DNA of 64,000 nucleotides, taken from assembly GCF_034111725.1 (NCBI RefSeq), contig NZ_JAWUWR010000077.1, forward strand, positions 1 through 64,000. The letters run 5' to 3'. Source of the stretch: Thalassolituus sp034111725. GTDB taxonomy: Bacteria; Pseudomonadota; Gammaproteobacteria; Pseudomonadales; Oceanobacteraceae. The position numbers and the translations under genes were made by a program. Shown piece after piece: positions 34,659 through 42,472 of this stretch. Numbering within the stretch: the stretch's first letter is position 1; every line of letters starts with the position of its first letter. Below the pieces are notes generated by a model. That model ran no database searches, had not been told where the DNA came from, and was given only the letters and a program-made list of their open reading frames with translations.

Positions 34659-37031
34659 TTACTCCGCTTTCTCTGCAGTCTTAAACTCGTCTAACCACTT
34701 AACCAAAGCATCAAAAGCCATTGGGCGTGCTAGATAATAACCTTGAATATAATCGCAGCCAGCTTCTCTTAACCATTCTTGGGATGCGAAATCCTCAACC
34801 CCCTCAGCGATTACCGAAAGGCCAAGTTCGTGTGCCATTGCTATAGTATTGCGTACAATAATTTGATCGTCTTTTTGCGTTGCTAATTTCAAAATAAAAA
34901 ATTTATCTATTTTTAGTTCATTCAGAGGCATTTGTGCAAGTTTCGACAAGGCTGAATAACCGATACCGTAGTCATCCATAGATATTTGGAAGCCACGTTC
35001 GCGAAAATAATTTAGAAGTGCAAGTGATTTATCTACATCCGTCATCATGTCGCGCTCGGTAATTTCTAAGCAAACATCATGCGCTTCAAGATTATTTTGT
35101 TGTAACTTCTGTTCAATTAAAAACTTTAGCCCATCATCACTGAGATCTTGAGCCGACAAGTTGATCGACACTTGCATATTGATACCAGTACTTTTCAGAC
35201 GTGCCTGATCATCCAGTACTCGACTAACCACCCACGCCGTTACTAAGCTAATTAATCCAGTTTGTTCAGCCAAATCAATAAACAAATCAGGCGGAATAAA
35301 ACCATCATCTGGATGGAACCAGCGTATCAGTGCCTCTGATTTCTCTACCTCACCCGTGCGCAGATTCATCTTTGGCTGATAGTACATTTGCAATTGGCCG
35401 TCATCTTTTTGCAATGCTTCTTTCAAAGAACGAAGTATTTTCAGCTTACGCAAATGAACTTTATCCTGCCCTTCTTGATAAACGTAAAGACGCTCGTTAA
35501 TCGTAATCGCATGTTCATTGGCAATATTACCCCGCCTCACTAACAAGCCAGCTGTATCCGCCTGCTGCGGATAAGCAATAGCGCCAGCACGAGCATCAAT
35601 ATTTAGGCTTATGCCATTGATTTGCATCGGAGCTGATAATGCATTGAGAATCTGCATGCACATTAACCGTGTGTCATTTTCTGTTTGATCTGCTCTTGCA
35701 GCTAAAATCAAACAAAATTCATCGGCGGATAAACGCGCAGCAGCACCATCTAAAGCTGTCGCCTTAATACGTTGAGCAATATTGATTAGACAAGTATCCC
35801 CTACTTCAATACCTAGTGAATCATTAATACTCTTGAAACCACGTAGATTAATGCCCATTAGCACGAAGGGTTTATTTATTTCGACAAAACGCTCAATTGA
35901 TGCCAACATACTGTCACGATTTAATAGGCCAGTTAGACTGTCATGGGTCGCCTGATAAACGATTTTTTTCTCACGCTCCGCTAGGTCGACGTTCATGGTT
36001 CTAAAAGCCGATATCAATGTTTGAATTTCATAACTGCCACGTTTTGGCGGCGCCACCAACTGATAATCCCCTTTAGCAATGGATTGCGCTGCTGTCACTA
36101 AGTTTTTAAGCGGTACAGTTAATCCATTGGCAATTAAGCCGCTGCCGAGAATGGCTAAAACAACAATAACAATAGCGATCTGTAATATTCGATTACGCAG
36201 GTGTTCATACTCGTCGTAAAAACGTGTTAAGTCTTCGGTTAAAACAACCTGTACCGCCGACTCGCTATTTGACGAGATGTCCAACATTCGACTGGCGTAT
36301 CGTTGGCTAGTCTCGAACGGTAAACGGATAAGACTTTGAACCGTTTCGGGTGCTCTTAGGGCAGCTCCGACGGCTTCCAATGAAGGGAGAGTTGTCGCAT
36401 ATGCCCACGACTGTTGACCATTAGCTTCGGTATCGGCTTTTTCTATGAACGTGACATCAACACCCGAGCCTTTGCCTAACACTCGGGCTAAATCTTCATT
36501 CATTTCAAAGCCGACACCGGCAATAGCAACCACTCTGGGGGCTTTTACTGGAATCAATAACAATTGATAAATATGCTCACCGAGAACATAAAAATCTGCT
36601 CGCATTTCTCCCTGCAAAGCATCCATAAAGGGCGCTTTGTAAGCAAACTTAGAGCCTTTAAGAATATCGATATTGCTACTTGCAAGAATGTTTCCGTCAA
36701 GATCACTAAGAAACATCAGATCAGAATTAATCCTTGCACCGTGATTTTCGAGCATACTTCCAACAGTGCCAGCATCATTACTGGCCACTGCTTGTTTGAA
36801 GCCAAAATCAGATACTAAGATTTGCGCCGCACCTAGCAATTGCTCTCGACGCACATCAATAGTGCCCTGAAAAGCTTCCACGGCCATATCAATATCTTCA
36901 TTAACGCTCAGCTTAGTGGCATTGCCTGTGCTGACCAAAACAACCAATAATATTGCACTAAGCGTTAACGAGGTTAAGCCCGCAGCGAATGCGAGTATTT
37001 GACTTCGAAGACTATTAAAAAATATTGGCAC
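34659..37031 (-). CDS. membrane GGDEF/EAL protein, probable cyclic-di-GMP phosphodiesterase
   Basis: A 790-residue sensor with one N-terminal helix, a periplasmic double-Cache-like sensing domain (about residues 35-265), a second helix and HAMP (about 280-350), a GGDEF domain (about 370-530) and an EAL domain (about 545-780). The GGDEF site reads LSADEF, so it is degenerate and probably not a cyclase. The EAL site is intact: SEALIRW, EITERDMM, MDDYGIGYSALSKL, IAEGVED and IQGYYLARPM. It therefore should hydrolyse cyclic-di-GMP in response to a periplasmic signal. The GTG start at 37031 follows AGG 8 bases upstream and lies 4 bases after the cupredoxin stop. Confidence 0.92.
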   Translation of the reverse strand: MPIFFNSLRSQILAFAAGLTSLTLSAILLVVLVSTGNATKLSVNEDIDMAVEAFQGTIDVRREQLLGAAQILVSDFGFKQAVASNDAGTVGSMLENHGARINSDLMFLSDLDGNILASSNIDILKGSKFAYKAPFMDALQGEMRADFYVLGEHIYQLLLIPVKAPRVVAIAGVGFEMNEDLARVLGKGSGVDVTFIEKADTEANGQQSWAYATTLPSLEAVGAALRAPETVQSLIRLPFETSQRYASRMLDISSNSESAVQVVLTEDLTRFYDEYEHLRNRILQIAIVIVVLAILGSGLIANGLTVPLKNLVTAAQSIAKGDYQLVAPPKRGSYEIQTLISAFRTMNVDLAEREKKIVYQATHDSLTGLLNRDSMLASIERFVEINKPFVLMGINLRGFKSINDSLGIEVGDTCLINIAQRIKATALDGAAARLSADEFCLILAARADQTENDTRLMCMQILNALSAPMQINGISLNIDARAGAIAYPQQADTAGLLVRRGNIANEHAITINERLYVYQEGQDKVHLRKLKILRSLKEALQKDDGQLQMYYQPKMNLRTGEVEKSEALIRWFHPDDGFIPPDLFIDLAEQTGLISLVTAWVVSRVLDDQARLKSTGINMQVSINLSAQDLSDDGLKFLIEQKLQQNNLEAHDVCLEITERDMMTDVDKSLALLNYFRERGFQISMDDYGIGYSALSKLAQMPLNELKIDKFFILKLATQKDDQIIVRNTIAMAHELGLSVIAEGVEDFASQEWLREAGCDYIQGYYLARPMAFDALVKWLDEFKTAEKAE

Positions 37032-37035
37032 TCTG

Positions 37036-37728
37036 TTACCTGCGCAACGAATTACCAAAGCCTTTGGCGGCAGGGGCCACCGGCTCTGGAGCAGAAACAG
37101 CGAGTGGCAGAACTATGGTGTAATGAGAATCATCACTTTTAGTGGTCTGAAATTCGTCACTACCCAATACCATTCTAGCGGACTCATCAAAGGAATAGCG
37201 TTGATGCCATAGGGAAATTTGTTTGAATTTAGCAGAGAGATTAAAAGACACAGTGCCTTGGTTATCGGTCATACGAGCATATGCACTATCCGCTACGTAG
37301 ATATACCCAAGCATATCGTCATGAATATTACAGCCGAGAACAACGACACCCGCATTGTCGAACAAGACAGGCTCATCGGGTTTATTCGCATACAGTTTGA
37401 TTTCAAATGGCTTTGGTTTTGAAAACGAGTAAACATGGTGGCGAATATTATCGCTGTTGGGAAAGCTAACATTTTGCCCTTGCTGTACCAGTAAAACATG
37501 CGGTTTAAACTGACGCTCCACTTGGTCCATGATGGCGTTCTCCGCATTCGGTTGCGGCGAGGAATCGGATAAACCAAGAATAGATACCACAGCGCCTTCG
37601 ACCGCTTTGCCACTTTCATCAACAATGGTGAAGGTAATAGGCTGTGCAAGAACAAGACAGGTAGCGGTTGCACAAACCAAGCTAACCAGGAAGCGGACTA
37701 AGTACTGCGCGCTTTTAAGTAAGGTCAC
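37036..37728 (-). CDS. exported cupredoxin (methylamine-utilisation-protein-like)
   Basis: A 230-residue exported protein with a signal peptide (about residues 1-29, ending VLAQ). A beta-sandwich with a carboxypeptidase-regulatory-like start is followed by the type 1 copper site: H97 or H98 in DNIRHHVYSF, then C133, H136 and M139 in LGCNIHDDMLGYI. This layout (His, Cys-x2-His-x2-Met) is that of blue-copper proteins; annotation as methylamine utilisation protein is by similarity only, and no mau genes are here. It probably carries electrons or senses copper or redox state in the periplasm. It is the first gene of the cluster that continues with a GGDEF/EAL protein. Confidence 0.88.
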   Translation of the reverse strand: MTLLKSAQYLVRFLVSLVCATATCLVLAQPITFTIVDESGKAVEGAVVSILGLSDSSPQPNAENAIMDQVERQFKPHVLLVQQGQNVSFPNSDNIRHHVYSFSKPKPFEIKLYANKPDEPVLFDNAGVVVLGCNIHDDMLGYIYVADSAYARMTDNQGTVSFNLSAKFKQISLWHQRYSFDESARMVLGSDEFQTTKSDDSHYTIVLPLAVSAPEPVAPAAKGFGNSLRR

Positions 37729-37818
37729 ACCCGATTCCTAAAAAGTTACAACGAGTCACATAACTCTAGTAATAGATCAGGGTTTTAGCAAAGTGAGAAC
37801 GGAACTAAATCAAGCTGA

Positions 37819-38442
37819 TTAGGGATCACGTTTGACTTTAAATTTGGTCAGCTTTATCCACATTAATGCCGTGGATATAACGTCACCAAGTGCGGTATGA
37901 CGGTCGATAATAGGCACATTCAAGTCTTTCGCGAGTCCTTCAAAGGTGAGATCTAACGCTAGCTCAGGGATATAGCGCCGTTTCTGGCGAACATAGAGTT
38001 CTGAAACCTCGATAAATCGATTGGGTAGTTGAAAATGATATAGCTCCCGAATATATCGATTAAGTATTGCCCTATCGTATTCGATATAAAAACCGCAAAT
38101 TGGACGGTTCCCAATGAAATCCAATAACCTCTCAATGGCTTCAGCTGCTGCCACACCATTCAGCCGATCCTCGCGGCGCAGATAATGAACTTTGACAGCA
38201 TTAGGATCGGTGACCGCGTTGGAGTTAATCATTAGATCTAAGGCATCCGACAACTGGATATGCTGACCCTTTACCACCACTGCCGCAACACTCAGAAGCT
38301 CGCCTTTCTTACGATCGAACATGCTGGTCTCGCAATCGAGTACCACTATCTCGTCGCCCTTGTACGGCTCCTCCATGATCGACCAACGCTCAGGTGGTGG
38401 CGAGTACCAAGGCATCCGGCGACCCAGCCAGTGCGGAATCAT
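37819..38442 (-). CDS. DEDDh-type 3'-5' exonuclease
   Basis: A 207-residue cytosolic exonuclease of the DnaQ family. The DEDDh residues are visible: D and E in VVLDCETSMFDRKKGE, D in CGFYIEYDRAILN, and H and D in IDRHTALGDVIST. It lacks any polymerase domain. The first codon overlaps the stop of the DUF294 gene by four bases (ATGA), showing translational coupling. This exonuclease-DUF294 pair beside an acetate-type symporter recurs in gammaproteobacteria; its function there is not established. RNA or signalling-nucleotide turnover is one possibility. Confidence 0.88.
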   Translation of the reverse strand: MIPHWLGRRMPWYSPPPERWSIMEEPYKGDEIVVLDCETSMFDRKKGELLSVAAVVVKGQHIQLSDALDLMINSNAVTDPNAVKVHYLRREDRLNGVAAAEAIERLLDFIGNRPICGFYIEYDRAILNRYIRELYHFQLPNRFIEVSELYVRQKRRYIPELALDLTFEGLAKDLNVPIIDRHTALGDVISTALMWIKLTKFKVKRDP

Positions 38443-40238
38443 CCGAAGTTTTCCAAGTGATAATGACTCACTAATAGCTGTTTGAATTTTTTCACACGGT
38501 GCAAACCATGACGCAATAAACTGCGGTCGACACTGCGTAGTGGCTCGAGTTGTAACTTCTGCGTTAGCCCAGGGTTTTCTACCTCACGCTCAAGCTGTTG
38601 ACGCAGGCGAATGCGTAAAAATAAAATCAGCGCATCTTTAAGTCCTTGGGCAACTTCAGCATCCAATACATTTAGTGCTAAGAGGCGATCTATGCGATCC
38701 AAGGTTCCTGTGTCAGAAATTCCGTATTCAAACGCTAATGCTCTAACACCATGTACCAAGGGGAAAATGCCCCCTTTTTTGATATCAATCGTGCCATGGT
38801 CTTCGCGAATTTTCCCTAACAAGGTTAATGGTGTTTCAAACTGCAATGCAGGACGAGCGAACCATGCCGATGTCACGCTAGAACGCAGTGCAGGGGTTTG
38901 CCAATGCGATTTAAGCCCGCGAAAGAGATCTGAATTGCCACATACCACCTCGGCATCAATGAAAATAGCCATATTCATCATCGGCTCAGGTGTTGATGCT
39001 TGTAGCCAGCGGGCCACTCGCTGCTGCCAACCCTCTACAGTATGAATCCATGCGTCGTTAATAAACATGACGCCGCCAGGACAAGGCGGATAACCAAAAT
39101 CCAATAGTATTTGATGAAGTTTATGCAGTATCGGCATCACCGCTTCACGGTCGTGGTCGTCCTTTAAAATCACAGCATTGTCTTGATCTGTTTTTAAAAT
39201 TTGTTCGCCACGCCCTTCACTGCCCAATACCAGAATACAAAAACGTGATTGTAATCGCTCCGGCACGACCAATTCAAAAGCCCGCTGGATTAAACGGCGA
39301 TTCAAGGTTGTAATCAACGACATGATAGCGATGATCTTCACCCCTTGCCCCGATAAACTGCGAATCAAAACATCGAGTCGCCCGGCCGCTACAACCAAAT
39401 CTTGAACGTTCTTTGCTTGCTCTATGCGCATAGCAATCACATGAGAATGGGTCGAAAATGCGCTAAGCATGTCCATCAATTCAAGGGTGCCGACTATCAC
39501 GTCATCGTGCATCACCACCACACGTTCAATATGGTGCTGCGTCATTTTGATTAAGGCGTTGAACAGAAAATCGCCCTGTTCCACGGTAATTAAACCAAAT
39601 TGAGCGATATCCCCCACTTTGTCGTTACGATCAGAATCGCCGAGCAGCACTGCACGTAATAAATCCGTACCGGTGACAATTCCGACACCCTCAGTCGTTT
39701 TAACTAAGACTGCATCGTATTTTTGTTCATCCATCATTGCGGCTACACGAGCAAGACTGGTTTGACCAGTAACATAGACTGGAGCGCGCATAGTATCGCC
39801 ATCAATACGCGATAAAATAAACTCAGATACATCGCCATCCTGTTGTTCAACCAGCGATTGCTGAGTACCTAAGTCCGTTTTAAAATAAATTGAAAAATCA
39901 CTAGAAGTATTTAACAGCTGTACGAAATCGGCTGTTTTTAATAGGTAACAGAGAGTTTCTTCCACCGCGACATAGCGATGCTTACAGGCAGATTCAAGTA
40001 TTGCCCGAACATCAAACAAGTCTTCTTTACCGTACTGAGAAAATACTTGTCCGTCGTCATCGGTTTCTTCGACGACACCTTTATATACAATGAATAAACC
40101 GGGAGAAGCCTGACCAATATCTAAAATTGCAGCACCTGTAGGGAAAAATACTAAATCCAAACGGCTGATCAACCATTGCAGTTGCTCTTCGGCTAAAAAG
40201 CTAAATGGAGGTTGATCTAGATTGATTTGAATACTCAT
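38439..40238 (-). CDS. DUF294 nucleotidyltransferase-like protein with cNMP-binding and CBS domains
   Basis: A 599-residue cytosolic protein with four parts: a cyclic-nucleotide-binding-like domain (about residues 1-130), a pair of CBS domains (about 155-270), a DUF294 nucleotidyltransferase-like domain (about 290-435) with the motif GSEGRGEQILKTDQDNAV, and a helical C-terminal DUF294_C domain (about 460-595). The family resembles GlnD-type enzymes, so nucleotidylation of a protein target controlled by nucleotides is plausible. AGGG lies 6 bases before the ATG. It overlaps the exonuclease gene by four bases and is 51 bases downstream of the symporter. Confidence 0.9.
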   Translation of the reverse strand: MSIQINLDQPPFSFLAEEQLQWLISRLDLVFFPTGAAILDIGQASPGLFIVYKGVVEETDDDGQVFSQYGKEDLFDVRAILESACKHRYVAVEETLCYLLKTADFVQLLNTSSDFSIYFKTDLGTQQSLVEQQDGDVSEFILSRIDGDTMRAPVYVTGQTSLARVAAMMDEQKYDAVLVKTTEGVGIVTGTDLLRAVLLGDSDRNDKVGDIAQFGLITVEQGDFLFNALIKMTQHHIERVVVMHDDVIVGTLELMDMLSAFSTHSHVIAMRIEQAKNVQDLVVAAGRLDVLIRSLSGQGVKIIAIMSLITTLNRRLIQRAFELVVPERLQSRFCILVLGSEGRGEQILKTDQDNAVILKDDHDREAVMPILHKLHQILLDFGYPPCPGGVMFINDAWIHTVEGWQQRVARWLQASTPEPMMNMAIFIDAEVVCGNSDLFRGLKSHWQTPALRSSVTSAWFARPALQFETPLTLLGKIREDHGTIDIKKGGIFPLVHGVRALAFEYGISDTGTLDRIDRLLALNVLDAEVAQGLKDALILFLRIRLRQQLEREVENPGLTQKLQLEPLRSVDRSLLRHGLHRVKKFKQLLVSHYHLENFG

Positions 40239-40289
40239 ATTATTCCCTAAGCGATCATTTATGACAGCAATAGTGCTTTGTTAAAGCGA

Positions 40290-41870
40290 TTAATCAAGCT
40301 GTGGAAATTCCTGCTGGCGCTCATGAGCACCTAATTCAGAACGGTCACTAAGTGAAAAATACACGATAACCACAAAGCCAATCGTGACCGATAGCAAGGC
40401 AGGGTTCGACCAAGCAAAGATTGGCTCACTAAAACCAAATCCATCGACCCAAATCGCTGGGCCAAAAACAATACACAGTAAAACCACAGACAAACTTAAC
40501 CCGCCCCCTATTACAGCGCCTCTTGTCGTCAACCCCTGCCAATACAAGGCTAAGGTTAACAAAGGAAAACTCACACTGGCGGCGATGGCGAAGGCCAAAC
40601 CGACAATATAAGCAACATTTTGCCCACGCATCAGTATGGCCACTAAAGCGGCAAGCAATATCAAACCAACCACAGAGCTACTGTGAATTAATCGTTGCTT
40701 GTCGTAACTTCGACCGGGATTGACCGTTACCGCATACCAGTCATGAGAAATAGCCGATGCCCCCGAGAGAAGTAATGCGGTCATCACCGATATGAGCACC
40801 ACAAATAACACCGCCGCTAAAAGGCCGGTTAAGATCGGACCTCCGACCCCTAATGCCAATTGTAATGCGACTAAATTCCCTCCGTTATTCGCCACCGATA
40901 TGTTCATTTCTGGATGTAAATCCAACAAACGTAAAGCCGCGAAGCCAACAACGAATGTCAGTAAATAGAATCCACCAATAAATCCGATGGCATAAAATAC
41001 CGACATTCTGGCGCGGCGAGGATCAGCAACCGAAAAAAACCGCGTTAATACATGCGGCAGGCCTGCCGTACCAAAAAGCAAAGCGACCCCTAAACTCAGT
41101 TGTGATAAAGCCCCTTGCTCTTGTAATGCCGAGGAGGCTAACAGTAAAGGCTGTTGGTGATGATCACTGGCAAATAATGTGGTGATATCTACATCCGTTT
41201 GCAATAACCCCATAATTACCAATAACAAAGTCGTTAATAGCATGACGACAGCTTTAACCACTTGGGCGCGAGTAGAAAATAACAAGCCACCAGCAATACC
41301 TAACAGCGCAGTCAATATCCCAATCACGACTACGCTACCAATGTAAGGCAACGAAAATAAATACGCAGCTAGATGTCCGGCGGCTACCAACTGCGCCGCT
41401 AAATACAGCACTACAACCGGCACACTCGCAGCCATTGCGACACGAGCAACCGCTGAGCGCTGCAACCTTACCGCTAAAATATCAGTAAGAGTGAAACGCC
41501 CAAGCCGTCGTAAGCGCTCGGCAAATAAGACTAAAATCAGAGGCCAGCCAGCAAAGAAACCGACGGCATACAACAAACCATGATAACCACTTAAAGCTAT
41601 CATGCCGGCAATGCCTAAAAACGAAGCAGCCGACAAATAATCGCCGGTAATCGCTAGGCCATTGCGAACACCGCCGTTATCGCGTCCAGAGGCATAAAAT
41701 TCGGCAGCAGTGCGGATTCGGCGACCGCTCCACAATAATAAGAGTCCTAATGGGATTAAGAAAAAAACGAAGTAGCGAGGATCCGGCGCTGTCAAAATAG
41801 CTACACTACTATTGTCAGCAAAACCTTGGGAGGTGGATGATAAAAGCAATAAGCTGAGCAGCCACTTCAT
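40290..41870 (-). CDS. sodium:solute symporter (ActP-like)
   Basis: A 526-residue symporter of the SSS family with about 13 transmembrane helices. AAEFYASGRDNGGVRNGLAI and TGDYLSAASFLGIAGMIALSG are its family signature; GTAGLPHVLTRFFSV follows near residue 275. It resembles acetate permease ActP and probably takes up acetate or a similar acid with sodium. Its ATG overlaps the end of the DUF485 gene (ATGA), so the two are translated together, as in the yjcH-actP pair. The kinase divergent from this operon carries an SSS domain of its own. Confidence 0.9.
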   Translation of the reverse strand: MKWLLSLLLLSSTSQGFADNSSVAILTAPDPRYFVFFLIPLGLLLLWSGRRIRTAAEFYASGRDNGGVRNGLAITGDYLSAASFLGIAGMIALSGYHGLLYAVGFFAGWPLILVLFAERLRRLGRFTLTDILAVRLQRSAVARVAMAASVPVVVLYLAAQLVAAGHLAAYLFSLPYIGSVVVIGILTALLGIAGGLLFSTRAQVVKAVVMLLTTLLLVIMGLLQTDVDITTLFASDHHQQPLLLASSALQEQGALSQLSLGVALLFGTAGLPHVLTRFFSVADPRRARMSVFYAIGFIGGFYLLTFVVGFAALRLLDLHPEMNISVANNGGNLVALQLALGVGGPILTGLLAAVLFVVLISVMTALLLSGASAISHDWYAVTVNPGRSYDKQRLIHSSSVVGLILLAALVAILMRGQNVAYIVGLAFAIAASVSFPLLTLALYWQGLTTRGAVIGGGLSLSVVLLCIVFGPAIWVDGFGFSEPIFAWSNPALLSVTIGFVVIVYFSLSDRSELGAHERQQEFPQLD

Positions 41871-42223
41871 GACTTCACCGCGGCAGAATTATTGGCGTTA
41901 TTAAGGCGCAAACACTCCGAGCGCATGCGTTCACGCTCTTCGTCGCCTACCGTATTGGCATGCTTAACATAAATACCGGTAAGTAAGAACTGCAACAATA
42001 TGAAAAATGCAGCAAAGGGCACTAACCAAGGGGTGGGATTACTGACACTCACAGGCGTTAGTAATATACAGGATAAAAACACGACACTGAGTAGAAATAC
42101 AGCATAGCTGCCACCCAGTACCACAGCCATGCGCCGACGATATAGACGTTGCCCTGCAACCCAAGCTGCATAGTCGGGATGTTGGCTAATCAAGCTGTTC
42201 GATTCACTGTCCACTGTTTGCAT
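41867..42223 (-). CDS. DUF485 membrane protein (YjcH-like)
   Basis: A 118-residue inner-membrane protein with two helices (about residues 30-53 and 62-85) and a family match to DUF485, the usual partner of ActP-type symporters. HPDYAAWVAGQRLYRRRMAV is the conserved start of the domain. GGAGG lies 7 bases before the ATG. The start codon and ribosome-binding site lie in the loop between the two arms of a long inverted repeat at 42186-42266. The symporter gene starts within its stop codon. Confidence 0.88.
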   Translation of the reverse strand: MQTVDSESNSLISQHPDYAAWVAGQRLYRRRMAVVLGGSYAVFLLSVVFLSCILLTPVSVSNPTPWLVPFAAFFILLQFLLTGIYVKHANTVGDEERERMRSECLRLNNANNSAAVKS

Positions 42224-42266
42224 TACATCACCTCCGTGTCTTCAGTGTATCGAACAGCTTGATTAG
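42186..42266. repeat. 24-bp near-perfect inverted repeat around the DUF485 start codon
   Basis: Left arm 42186-42209 (core ctaatcaagctgttcgat) and right arm 42243-42266 (core atcgaacagcttgattag) are exact reverse complements for 18 bases, then one mismatch, then 5 more pairs. The 33-base loop holds the GGAGG ribosome-binding site and the DUF485 start codon; the left arm lies inside the first codons of the gene. In the transcript this would be a 23-pair hairpin that presents the start site in its loop. It could act as a structured translation control, or be a protein-binding site. Confidence 0.8.
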
Positions 42267-42472
42267 ACCACAGATCGACCATAGTCGCAGACCCAATAAT
42301 GTCGGCGTTGGAACGCACGCCTTACAACTTTCATCTAATATGAGTTAGGCCTGTACGGACACAACGCGAGCGCGCGTGGTAATCTCTGTGGCATAAGAAA
42401 GACAATAAAAAGAACGAGTTAATATGCTGCCGATGCGTCACTCCGTCTTATGCATATTCATTAAGGACCGAC

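Noticed and set aside
37036..37728. Methylamine utilisation considered as pathway for the cupredoxin
   Set aside because: No other mau gene is nearby; the resemblance is only to the fold and copper site.
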